64,000 bases of DNA, taken from positions 62,001-126,000 of the forward strand of contig NZ_JACHGJ010000001.1 in NCBI RefSeq assembly GCF_014207565.1. Direction: 5' to 3'. The notes under the pieces were generated by a model. That model made no database searches, had not been told where the DNA came from, and saw only the letters and a program-made list of their open reading frames with translations. This DNA comes from Spirochaeta isovalerica. Its GTDB lineage: Bacteria > Spirochaetota > Spirochaetia > DSM-2461. Numbering within the stretch: position 1 is the first letter of the stretch; the number at the start of each line of letters is the position of its first letter. Below, piece by piece: positions 44,941 through 53,718 of this stretch. A program made the translations under genes and the position numbers.

Positions 44941-47070
44941 CTATTCACCTTTATATTTCATAACTAAAAGAGATTGATCGTCATACATATAAGATCCGCG
45001 CATGAATATTTCCATTTCATTCCCGATAATCTCGGTAATTTCACCGGCATCTTTATCAGAGTATTTTTTTATTTCCCTGAGAAGCGTTTTCATGGAAAAC
45101 TCATTTCCGTGGATATTTCTGGCTTCAGTCAGACCGTCGGTACAAATGGCAGCTATATCCCCGGGATTCAGTTTGATCTTCTGTTGGGGATAGACTGTTT
45201 CCTTTTCGACTCCTACCGGCAGGCCTTCAGTATTAAAACTGCTGAAACGGCCGTTTTCCTTACGGTAGATATTGAGCGGCAGGTCCGCGGCGTTTGAAAA
45301 AGTCAATTCACCGGTTTTCGTATCGATAATCATGATCCCCATTGTCGCATACTGGTCCGTACCGACCTTACCGGAAATCGTGTTGTTCAGTGTCGTCAGC
45401 ATCGTGCCAGCATCTCTATCGGGATGGGCTATTACCCTGAGAATGGTCCGGATCATTACCATAACCAGCGCAGCGGGAATACCTTTACCCGCAACGTCGC
45501 AAACAACAACAGCTGTCTTGTTTTCAGATATGCGGAAGATGTCGTAATAGTCCCCACTGATACCTTTCGCCGTTTTGTGAAATGACGAAATCTCGAAATT
45601 TTTAAAGCGCGGCAACTTGTTCAGACGAAGTCCCTGCTGAATCTCTGTCGCAATCGAAAGCTCTCTTGAAAGCTCGAATTTTTCTTTGAGCTCATTATAT
45701 TTGTATCTGTTGTCGATCGAGAGAGCGGTGTACTCGCCGAAGGTTTTCATATTGGTAAAACTCAAGTCTGTAAAATAGACATAAGGTTCTTTTTTCGCAA
45801 GCGCGAAAACTCCCAGTACATTGTTGGCAACGAGAAGAGGAATAGCCATGAAAGATGATATGTGGAGCGGGTCGTTTGACCACCGCTGCGGCAGCTCTCT
45901 GGTCTGGTCTCCGTTTTTAATAAAAATCGCTTCACCGGTACTGGCGACCTTCCCTATGACGTTGTCTCCGGGAGAGATATCTGTCTGTCTGAAATGTTCA
46001 AAGGCCTTCTCCGGATTCTGAGTGATGGATGCCGACAGGGGATAGGGCGGTGGAAAATCCCCTTTTACAAAAGCCGGCCTCAGGATCTGTTCTTCCTCAT
46101 CATACAAAAAGATAGCCCCCGCATCGGCCTGTGAGTTCTTTACCGCCAGATTGAGGATTTCCCGTTCTACTGTTTTGATATCGTCCATATCGCCGCTGAT
46201 TTCCGCCATATCCTTCATAATGGTCCGAACCGCATCGAGACGTGTCCAGAGCATGTCGGTAAAGCTGTTGAAGTTATCTGAGAGGGCTTTGAATTCATCG
46301 CTCGAACGGATATCAAGTTTCACATTGAAGTTTCCGGCGGTTACAAGACTGGCCGTATTCTGTATCTGCCTTACCTGCCTTGAAAGACCTCCCGCATAGA
46401 GAAAAGCTGTTACAAGCGCTGCTGCGATAATGAGAATCAGCAGACCGAGAATCAGATAAAGAGCAAAATCGATTCTCTTTTCAATTTCTACGGAAATACC
46501 ATAGATAAGAGTTTTCATTATAGTCGTGTAGCTGATCATCTCTCTTTCAACGTCTCTCTGTTCATCAATGAAAGTCCCGAGAACTTCGATTTCCGAAGGG
46601 TTGAGCAGCTCTGCCAGATTTTCATAGTTATGGGCGTAATTGAAAGTGTAGTCGCCAACCTTCATTTTCAGATTTTTTAGCGTGACTTCCTTTACGGTTC
46701 TATTGAAATTATCAAGGGTTTCCATCTTCATGTCTTCCCATCTGGTGGTAAGATGAAGGATGTCTTCAGTCAGTTTTTTTCCAAGTAACCTCATATCCGG
46801 ATTGTCGTTCAACTGTTCAAGATGCCTGGTATAGGTTGAGACGGAAGAATGCCATCGATAATCCATTTCGGAAAAATTCGAGCGGCTGTTTATCAGCATC
46901 GATGTTCTGTAGTTTATCTGATTGAGCTTGTTCAGTACTTTCTGTGTTTCGATTTCAAGATTTTTGAAATTGACAATATTCTGGAGAAGTACAAGAAACA
47001 GCGTGATGGCTATGATAAAAGCTCCAGCTGTGGAAAGTTCCATTATTAGCATTTTCTGTCGGATTCTCAT
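44941..47070 (-). CDS. Membrane sensor PP2C-type (SpoIIE) phosphatase, copy 2
   Basis: A 709-residue paralogue of the neighbouring protein with the same order: TM1 (9-28), sensor (30-200), TM2 (205-230), HAMP (~235-285), GAF (~305-455) and SpoIIE phosphatase (~490-709). KGISGDYYDIF, VVCDVAGKGIPAALVM and IAAICTDGLTEARN are intact. The cytoplasmic halves are similar to copy 1, the sensor halves much less so, which fits duplication followed by signal divergence. It is transcribed first, divergently from apbE, from an AT-rich intergenic region. Confidence 0.92.
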   Translation of the reverse strand: MRIRQKMLIMELSTAGAFIIAITLFLVLLQNIVNFKNLEIETQKVLNKLNQINYRTSMLINSRSNFSEMDYRWHSSVSTYTRHLEQLNDNPDMRLLGKKLTEDILHLTTRWEDMKMETLDNFNRTVKEVTLKNLKMKVGDYTFNYAHNYENLAELLNPSEIEVLGTFIDEQRDVEREMISYTTIMKTLIYGISVEIEKRIDFALYLILGLLILIIAAALVTAFLYAGGLSRQVRQIQNTASLVTAGNFNVKLDIRSSDEFKALSDNFNSFTDMLWTRLDAVRTIMKDMAEISGDMDDIKTVEREILNLAVKNSQADAGAIFLYDEEEQILRPAFVKGDFPPPYPLSASITQNPEKAFEHFRQTDISPGDNVIGKVASTGEAIFIKNGDQTRELPQRWSNDPLHISSFMAIPLLVANNVLGVFALAKKEPYVYFTDLSFTNMKTFGEYTALSIDNRYKYNELKEKFELSRELSIATEIQQGLRLNKLPRFKNFEISSFHKTAKGISGDYYDIFRISENKTAVVVCDVAGKGIPAALVMVMIRTILRVIAHPDRDAGTMLTTLNNTISGKVGTDQYATMGIMIIDTKTGELTFSNAADLPLNIYRKENGRFSSFNTEGLPVGVEKETVYPQQKIKLNPGDIAAICTDGLTEARNIHGNEFSMKTLLREIKKYSDKDAGEITEIIGNEMEIFMRGSYMYDDQSLLVMKYKGE

Positions 47071-47214
47071 CAGACTTCTCCCTTACCGAGTGTTCGTTTA
47101 TGCGGTTTAAAAATCATATAGAATATAGGGATTTTATCATATTCAATGGTCTAAGGGAAATGAAAAAAAATCCATAGCTTTTCCTGCAGCAGATAATATG
47201 ATAGATTTTTCCCT

Positions 47215-48255
47215 ATGAAAGTAGAAATCCGTTTTTCTGGATTATTGTATATCCTTATATTGTTTTTTTTAGCTTCCTGCTCTCCGGAGCAGTTCTCACC
47301 GCGGTCGGATAATCGGCTTCTTCTCGGAACCGTTTGCGTCATCTCTCTGGACAAGAGCGAACCGGTTGAGCTTTTCGATCAGGCTTTCGATATTATCGCT
47401 CAAGAAGAACAGCTCATGAGTCTTCAGGTGCCTGACAGCGATCTGTCAAAGGTGAATCGTTCAGCGGGAGTTTCGGCTGTTAAAGTTTCTCCCGATACTC
47501 TCGAAGTCCTTGGAGCCGCATTAAATTACGCTTCAATGTCCGGTGGAGCCTTCGATCCGTCGATCGCGCCGCTTGTCGAACTCTGGGGTATTGTTACAGG
47601 AGACGCCGTCAGCCCTCCTGATCCCCTGGAGATTGAACCGGTCCGCAGTCTGACCGATTATACAAAGGTTCTTATTGATGACAAGTCGGAAACAGTCTTT
47701 CTTGAAAATAAAGGGATGAAAGTCGATCTCGGAGCCATTGCCAAAGGGTATGTCGGCGACAGGGTGAAGGATTTTCTCCTGTCACAGGGTGTTGAAAGGG
47801 GCATTATCAATCTGGGGGGGAATATAGTCGTAATCGGCAGCAAACCGGGAAATGAACCCTGGAAAATCGGAATCCAGAATCCTTTTGACAACAGAGGCAG
47901 GCATATCGGGCTGGTTTCTGTTTCAGACAGCACGGTCGTCACATCGGGTATATACGAAAGATTCTTTATGTACGAAGGAAAGAGATACCATCACATCCTG
48001 GATCCCTGGACAGGTTATCCAGTGGATAACGAGTTGGCATCTGTGTCTATCATAGCTGAAAAATCAATGGATGCTGATGCGCTCTCCACATCTCTATTCG
48101 TGCTGGGGATTGATAAAGGGCTTCAGCTTATTGAAAATATCAATGGAGCAGAAGCTATTTTCGTTACAAAAGAAAAGGAAATTGTTCTGTCCTCCGGTGC
48201 GGGCGACTTTTTTGAACTGAAGGACAACGGCTTTACCATTATTTCTCAGCGATAG
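47215..48255 (+). CDS. apbE: FAD:protein FMN transferase (ApbE), lipoprotein
   Basis: A 346-residue lipoprotein: a signal with the lipobox FFLASC at residues about 17-23, then an ApbE domain. LDKSEPVELFDQAFD, GAFDPSIAPLVELWG, VDLGAIAKGYVGDRV and GGNIVVIG match the family, including the Mg/FAD site. ApbE attaches FMN covalently to Thr in exported flavoproteins such as NqrB, NqrC, RnfD and RnfG. No rnf or nqr gene is in view. The ribosome site is weak. The 3' end overlaps the convergent methyltransferase gene by 17 bases. Confidence 0.94.
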   Translation: MKVEIRFSGLLYILILFFLASCSPEQFSPRSDNRLLLGTVCVISLDKSEPVELFDQAFDIIAQEEQLMSLQVPDSDLSKVNRSAGVSAVKVSPDTLEVLGAALNYASMSGGAFDPSIAPLVELWGIVTGDAVSPPDPLEIEPVRSLTDYTKVLIDDKSETVFLENKGMKVDLGAIAKGYVGDRVKDFLLSQGVERGIINLGGNIVVIGSKPGNEPWKIGIQNPFDNRGRHIGLVSVSDSTVVTSGIYERFFMYEGKRYHHILDPWTGYPVDNELASVSIIAEKSMDADALSTSLFVLGIDKGLQLIENINGAEAIFVTKEKEIVLSSGAGDFFELKDNGFTIISQR

Positions 48256-48982
48256 CAATGAGGCGCTGGGCATTCTGGTCATATGGAATGCCGTCGTAAT
48301 CTCCGAAAAACTCGATGGTTTTAAAACCGGCACCTGATAACAGTCCGGCCAGTTCCATGGCGGAAAAAATCCTGTGCCGGAAAGTGGCATCGGTTTCATT
48401 TCCGTCTTTGAGAAAAATCCATCTTGTTTCCAGTTCCGTCCAGTTCAGATTGATAGCGTATTCCACCATTATTTTAAAATCGTCGTATTCATACCAGAAG
48501 CAATCGCGAAAATCTTTGGCCAGGACTTCTTTACCCGTGCATTCTATAATGAATTTTCCCCCTTCCATGAGCGAATCATAGACATTTTTGAAATATATCA
48601 TATCGTCGTCCGGATCTTCAAAATATCCCAGCGAATTATAGAGGTTGAAGGCTGCCCGATATGCGGATTCTCTTCTGAAATCGAGGATATCCTGATGTAG
48701 GAATTCTATGTCGAGATTCAATTGGTCGCGCTTTTCTTCCGCTGTTTTCAAGTAAGGACGTGTTATATCGACTCCCGTCACTTTCATGCCCCGGTCGGCC
48801 AGTATGCACGAATGACGGCCCTGGCCGCAGCAGCTGTCAAGCACGGCGTCTCCGGGTTTTAGATCAGCGAGCATAATCAGATTATCGATTTCGTAAGAAG
48901 CTGAACGGTTCCTTTCCCTGTCAAACATGACAGGTCCGTAGGTGATCCAGAATTCATCGTCGTAATACCACTTTTTATTCAT
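48239..48982 (-). CDS. Class I SAM-dependent methyltransferase
   Basis: A 247-residue Rossmann methyltransferase. AVLDSCCGQGRHSCILADRG is SAM motif I (DxCCGxGRH form), VTGVDITRPYLKTA carries the acidic loop, and FNLYNSLGYFEDPDDD and GGKFIIECTG are later motifs. The frame extends to 49153, but the ATG at 48982 (MNKKWYYDDEFW) is the family-typical start and leaves room for the divergent promoter at 49009. The substrate is unknown. It overlaps apbE convergently by 17 bases. Confidence 0.88.
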   Translation of the reverse strand: MNKKWYYDDEFWITYGPVMFDRERNRSASYEIDNLIMLADLKPGDAVLDSCCGQGRHSCILADRGMKVTGVDITRPYLKTAEEKRDQLNLDIEFLHQDILDFRRESAYRAAFNLYNSLGYFEDPDDDMIYFKNVYDSLMEGGKFIIECTGKEVLAKDFRDCFWYEYDDFKIMVEYAINLNWTELETRWIFLKDGNETDATFRHRIFSAMELAGLLSGAGFKTIEFFGDYDGIPYDQNAQRLIAIAEK

Positions 48983-49008
48983 TGAAGGTCTCCAAAAAAC
49001 CGAAAATA

Positions 49009-49037
49009 TTGGATATAACCAGTCTATACGATATACT
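49009..49037 (+). promoter_or_regulatory. Promoter of the large envelope protein gene
   Basis: TTGGAT (49009-49014) and TATACT (49032-49037) at 17-base spacing, 48 bases before the ATG at 49085, which itself follows an AAGGAGG ribosome site. Confidence 0.72.
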
Positions 49038-49084
49038 ATTTTACTGTAAGATTTATGTGAAAATCCCCAAGGAGGATTGTACAA

Positions 49085-52000
49085 ATGAAAAGAATCGCAG
49101 CATTGGTTTGCTCTATTATATGGGTTTCCGCCCTTTTCGGGCAATCGGTTCATTCCTCAGGCGATAATGTATTTAATCTCTATTCCATACAGAATCTGGG
49201 TGGAGGAGTCCATATAGTCGATATGGATACACCCCACAATACCATGTATAACCCCGCAGCAGCCGCGGGATTTCAGAGAATCACAGCAGATATCAATTAT
49301 ATCAATCTGCAGGGACTGGGGACTGTCGCGGGAGCCGGTCATGCCGTAAATGCCGGCGTCTCATTTCCTACGAAATACGGAGTCCTGACAGGATCATTGC
49401 GATGGATCGGAACAAACAGAATTGTCGGTTCGACCATGGATTACGGGAATGTTTTTGCGGGGAATTTCACTTTTTCCAAAGAAATATACTCAGATTTCTA
49501 CCTCGGTGCCGGAATCAATGTCTCGGCGGGCTGGGACGCAGGCGTTTCAACTTCAGCAGACTGGGGACTGGGTTTGAACCTGGGTTTCCTCCATTTGCCC
49601 GGTCAGATAGCTTTTATGAAAAACTTCCGCTGGGGAGCGAGTTTAACCAATATGGGTAAGGGATTCGGCGATGCTTCGGCAGGTTATGACAGGGCCATTC
49701 CCGGAAACTTTACACTGGGCGCCGGAGCCGGATTTGACATCTTCGATCAGGAAAACTTCAGATGGTCGGTTTCGGGAGATTTAAGAGCGCCCACATTCAC
49801 AGATTTAAAACTGGATCTGGGAACAGACATCCTCATTGCCGGAATTGTGAATGTCGAAACTTCATCATCTTTCTCTTTGCGCGACGCTATCGCCGGTGAA
49901 GCTACGACACTGATACCATCGGTGGGGGTTTCAGTGAAAATACCTCTGGGAGGTAAGGAAAAAGCCGACCTTCTGGGGTCCAGCGAAATGAATATCAATG
50001 CCGCTGCGGCACCGCTCTATGACGGACTGTGGGCTTTCGGAGGCGGACTGACCATTCCTTTCGGAGTTCTTGATGACAATCCGCCGGAACTGGAAGTCGA
50101 TTTCCCCAGAACAATTTATATATCACCGAACTTTGATGGAATTCAGGATGAATTGATTATTCCCATCACCGTGACCGATGAGCGACACATCAAAGGCTAT
50201 TCTCTTGTTATTAAAAACGAAAGCGGCGAAATCATCAAATCCATTTACAACAAAAACGAACGGCCGGAAAATGAATCAATCAAAAACCTGTTCCATAAAA
50301 TTGTTTCCGCTAAAGAAGGCACGGCCGTTCCCCAGTCATTCCGGTGGGATGGAAAAGGAGATTCGGGAGAAATGGTTCCCGATGGAACCTATAACTTCGA
50401 AATAGTATTCTGGGATGACAATCTCAATTATACAGAACCCTATCAAGGGAAATTTATAATTGACACGGTTGCTCCTTCTGTAGAAGTTTCCTCTATCGAG
50501 GGAACCGATCTGATCTTCTCTCCCGACGGAGACGGTAACAAAGATGTTATACAGTTTACGCAATCCGGTTCGGAGGAATCAGAATGGAAGGGAGTCATTA
50601 CCGATGCATCGGGAAACGTCGTAAAAGAATTTGTCTGGTACGGAACTCTCGATAATGCGATCTGGGACGGAACAGATAACGACGGTAACCTTGTCCCCGA
50701 TGGCGTGTATCAATATGAAGTCATTGCCATAGATGAAGCTGGCAATACGGTCAAGAAAGAAGTTGAAAATCAGACATTCTGGGATGATCTCTCCTTTGAA
50801 GAGGAACTGGCTCCAGCAGATAATTATGATTATGCGGTTATTGAAATGGAAGATTCCCTGGAAACCGTAGAGGCAAATATTATTTCCAATATCATCGTTA
50901 ACACGAAGAAACCGCCTGTTCATCTCTATATTGATAAAGCCTGGTTTGCCCCGGCAAGTGAAACGGGAGAGCAGGAAATCGTCTTCACTCTCGATGTACC
51001 GGTTAAAACCGGCATAGTCGAATGGCAGCTTGATATTCTCAACACCGGTGGTTCTGTGGAAAAAACTTTCTCCAGCAAAGAAGACGGATGGGGTGTCATT
51101 CCTGAAACGATTTCCTATAACGGAAGAAACAGATTTAATTCCATCCTTTCCGAAAGCACATATAAGGGGAAACTCTCCCTCCGCTATCAGAACGGTTACA
51201 ATCCGGAAGCTGAGTCTCCTGAGTTTCATGTCGATGTCACCGTACCTTCGGCCAGGCTGAGCAGTGCCTATGATATCTTTTCTCCTAACGGAGACAACAA
51301 TAAGGATGAAGCCCGGTTTACTCAATCGGGATCTGCTGAGGATGAGTGGATCGGTATAATCGAAGACAACTCCGGAAAGGTTATCAAACAGTGGAGCTGG
51401 AAAAGCGGACTGGAAAGCACTTTGCTCTGGGATGGCCGCGATGATGAAGGTAAAATTGCTCCAGACGGTTTGTACAACTACTACCTGACCGCTACTGACA
51501 AAGCCGGGAATACCGGTAAGAGCCAAATCGTAGCTGTCCGGTTGGACAATAGCGAAACGGAAGCGGCTATTTCCGTAAACCTCGATGCCTTTTCTCCGAA
51601 CAGGGACGGAAAGAAAGATGCCATTACTCTCCAGCCGATTAAAAAAGAAGGAAGCAGCATAGACAAATATGAAATCGCTGTAAAAGACAGCACCGGACAG
51701 GTTGTAAAAAACTGGAGCGGCAACCGTTCGCTGCTGGGTCAGTTGAACTGGGATGGTAAGAAAAACGACGGCTCTGCGGCTCCTGACGGCATATATTCGG
51801 CCTCAATTCAAATAGTCTTCAGTAACGGCGATGTCAGAAGCGCCTCTTCGGGTACATTTGTACTCGATACAGTTAGTCCCGTAATCGATATTTCGGCTTC
51901 ATACACTCTTTTCTCGCCTGATGGTGACGGCCGTAAAGACTTTGTTTCCATCAAACAGACCTCCGGTCGGGAAAAAGAGTTTTACGGAGAAATGTCGGAC

Positions 52001-53233
52001 AGCTCGGGTAAAGTCGTCCGCAGCTGGTTCTGGGGCGATTCTCTCAGTTCTTTCGACTGGGAAGGAAATGATGAATCAGGTAACTTCGCCGGAGACGGCC
52101 GATATAAATATACTGTCTGGAGCGAAGATGCGGCAGGCAACAGGACTGTCCGGGTAATTGATAATCTTGTCATTGATACTGAGGAAACACCCGTCTTCCT
52201 GACTGCCAAAAACAGTGCGTTCTCGCCATCGCTCGATGAAGGCCTCAATCATCAGGAATTCAGCATCATAGTAAGCAACCGGAGGGGAATTGATTCCTGG
52301 AAACTGGAAATGAAAACCGCAGGTCGATCCGTAAAGACTTTCGACAGCGAAGATATGTCGGAAATCCCGTCCAAACTGAACTGGGATGGGAAAAGCGAAA
52401 GCGGAACTGTTGTTGAAGGGGAGTACACCGCAGTCTTTTCGATTGAATATGCGAAAGGAAACAATCCGGTTATAGAATCCACTCCTTTCCTGGTAGACAG
52501 CAGTGCGCCGGAAGTCAGGCTTTCCATGAGCCCCAAACCTTTCTCTCCCGATGATGATAATGTGGATGATGAATTAAACATTTCCATTGCGGTTGATGAT
52601 CTGAGTCCCGTGAAAGACTGGTCCATGGTCATCAATGATCCCAAAAACAGAGAATTCATATCTTTTCAGGGACGGGGAAGACCTTCCGAGAGAATCATCT
52701 GGGACGGACGGTCCATGAAAGGCGAGCTTGTCCAATCAGCCGAAGACTATCCTTACATCTTTACGATTACGGATATGTTAGGAAACAAAAGGACAGTAGA
52801 GGGAGTCATCCCCGTAGATGTTCTGGTCGTAAGGGAAGGGGATAGATTTAAAATACAGATTTCGAGCATAACATTTAAACCCGATAGCGCGGAATACAAT
52901 GATGCAGGAGACCTGAAAGAGAAAAATGAAAAGATTCTAGGTCGAATTGCAGAAATCCTTAAAAAGTATTCCAGTTACCGGATCATCATTGAAGGTAATG
53001 CCGCAAGTACCAAATATTACGACAAGAAACTGGCAGAGAAAGAGGAAATAGAAGAACTTCAGCCGCTGTCTCTCCAGAGAGCTGAAACCGTGCAGGCCAG
53101 TCTGATCGATCTTGGCATTGCAAGAACCAGGATGGATGTGGAAGGCAAAGGCGGGACAAATCCCGTTGTACCTCACAGCGATCTTGAAAATGCCTGGAAG
53201 AACAGAAGAGTCGAGTTCATTCTCTTGAAGTAG
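49085..53233 (+). CDS. Large envelope protein: UPF0164 barrel, FlgD-Ig-like repeats, OmpA domain
   Basis: A 1382-residue exported protein (signal peptide to about residue 20, SALFGQS). Residues 25-335 resemble the UPF0164 outer-membrane family of treponemes (TPHNTMYNPAAAAGF). Residues ~340-1240 contain about seven Ig-like modules, most opening FSP-x-x-D-x-x-x-D (FSPDGDGNKD at ~478, FSPNGDNNKDE at ~732, FSPNRDGKKD at ~836, FSPDGDGRKD at ~942, FSPDDDNVDDE at ~1152) and continuing W-D-G and V-P-D-G-x-Y, as in FlgD Ig-like domains. Residues ~1255-1382 are an OmpA-type peptidoglycan-binding end (ISSITFKPDSAEY, AETVQASLIDLGI, NRRVEFILL). It could span from outer membrane to wall. Confidence 0.88.
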   Translation: MKRIAALVCSIIWVSALFGQSVHSSGDNVFNLYSIQNLGGGVHIVDMDTPHNTMYNPAAAAGFQRITADINYINLQGLGTVAGAGHAVNAGVSFPTKYGVLTGSLRWIGTNRIVGSTMDYGNVFAGNFTFSKEIYSDFYLGAGINVSAGWDAGVSTSADWGLGLNLGFLHLPGQIAFMKNFRWGASLTNMGKGFGDASAGYDRAIPGNFTLGAGAGFDIFDQENFRWSVSGDLRAPTFTDLKLDLGTDILIAGIVNVETSSSFSLRDAIAGEATTLIPSVGVSVKIPLGGKEKADLLGSSEMNINAAAAPLYDGLWAFGGGLTIPFGVLDDNPPELEVDFPRTIYISPNFDGIQDELIIPITVTDERHIKGYSLVIKNESGEIIKSIYNKNERPENESIKNLFHKIVSAKEGTAVPQSFRWDGKGDSGEMVPDGTYNFEIVFWDDNLNYTEPYQGKFIIDTVAPSVEVSSIEGTDLIFSPDGDGNKDVIQFTQSGSEESEWKGVITDASGNVVKEFVWYGTLDNAIWDGTDNDGNLVPDGVYQYEVIAIDEAGNTVKKEVENQTFWDDLSFEEELAPADNYDYAVIEMEDSLETVEANIISNIIVNTKKPPVHLYIDKAWFAPASETGEQEIVFTLDVPVKTGIVEWQLDILNTGGSVEKTFSSKEDGWGVIPETISYNGRNRFNSILSESTYKGKLSLRYQNGYNPEAESPEFHVDVTVPSARLSSAYDIFSPNGDNNKDEARFTQSGSAEDEWIGIIEDNSGKVIKQWSWKSGLESTLLWDGRDDEGKIAPDGLYNYYLTATDKAGNTGKSQIVAVRLDNSETEAAISVNLDAFSPNRDGKKDAITLQPIKKEGSSIDKYEIAVKDSTGQVVKNWSGNRSLLGQLNWDGKKNDGSAAPDGIYSASIQIVFSNGDVRSASSGTFVLDTVSPVIDISASYTLFSPDGDGRKDFVSIKQTSGREKEFYGEMSDSSGKVVRSWFWGDSLSSFDWEGNDESGNFAGDGRYKYTVWSEDAAGNRTVRVIDNLVIDTEETPVFLTAKNSAFSPSLDEGLNHQEFSIIVSNRRGIDSWKLEMKTAGRSVKTFDSEDMSEIPSKLNWDGKSESGTVVEGEYTAVFSIEYAKGNNPVIESTPFLVDSSAPEVRLSMSPKPFSPDDDNVDDELNISIAVDDLSPVKDWSMVINDPKNREFISFQGRGRPSERIIWDGRSMKGELVQSAEDYPYIFTITDMLGNKRTVEGVIPVDVLVVREGDRFKIQISSITFKPDSAEYNDAGDLKEKNEKILGRIAEILKKYSSYRIIIEGNAASTKYYDKKLAEKEEIEELQPLSLQRAETVQASLIDLGIARTRMDVEGKGGTNPVVPHSDLENAWKNRRVEFILLK

Positions 53234-53241
53234 AAAATTGA

Positions 53242-53265
53242 AGGAGGCGGAGAAATCCGCCTCCT
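53242..53265 (+). repeat. Perfect GC-rich hairpin after the large envelope gene
   Basis: AGGAGGCGGA (53242-53251), GAAA loop, TCCGCCTCCT (53256-53265). It is followed by CTATA and an A-run, not T, on the plus strand. It may act as a transcript-stabilising 3' hairpin or a weak terminator. Confidence 0.6.
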
Positions 53266-53339
53266 CTATAAAAAAATACTTGTGTTTGTACGTTTTAATT
53301 GTAAAATAAATATCTATTTATTTTTTAAAAGAGGGTATT

Positions 53340-53711
53340 TTGATCGACAAGTACAAAATGGAATTGAAAGAGATTCTCGATGAACTGATCATTTACAATC
53401 CCTCTCTCTTCGTTCTGACCGGACCGACGGAACTTTTCAATTGGCGCTCTGTTTTTGATTTTTCTTCTGTGGCATGGGAGGAATTTCCTGAGGAGTATCG
53501 AATTACACTTCTGAAAAGCCTGGCTGAAAAAGAAATTCTCTTTATCGCTCTTATGACTTATAAAAACCTGTATATGGAGATGGGGCGACCCGATATTGCC
53601 AATGCTGCAGGTTTTTCCATGGCTAAATTCCTGGAAAGCCTCTTTGTTCCCGATTATGAAGATGTATTTAAAACTTCTTCGATTTTAATCAGCGACAGTC
53701 TATCCTGTTAG
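53340..53711 (+). CDS. Hypothetical soluble protein
   Basis: A 123-residue protein starting with TTG at 53340, preceded by GAGGG at 53331-53335. It is helical in composition (LDELIIYNPSLFVLTGP, EEYRITLLKSLAEKEI) with no signal peptide or known motif. A possible promoter (TTGTGT 53280-53285, TAAAAT 53302-53307) lies upstream. It is convergent with the GGDEF gene. Function unknown. Confidence 0.6.
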   Translation: MIDKYKMELKEILDELIIYNPSLFVLTGPTELFNWRSVFDFSSVAWEEFPEEYRITLLKSLAEKEILFIALMTYKNLYMEMGRPDIANAAGFSMAKFLESLFVPDYEDVFKTSSILISDSLSC

Positions 53712-53718
53712 TTTCTCA

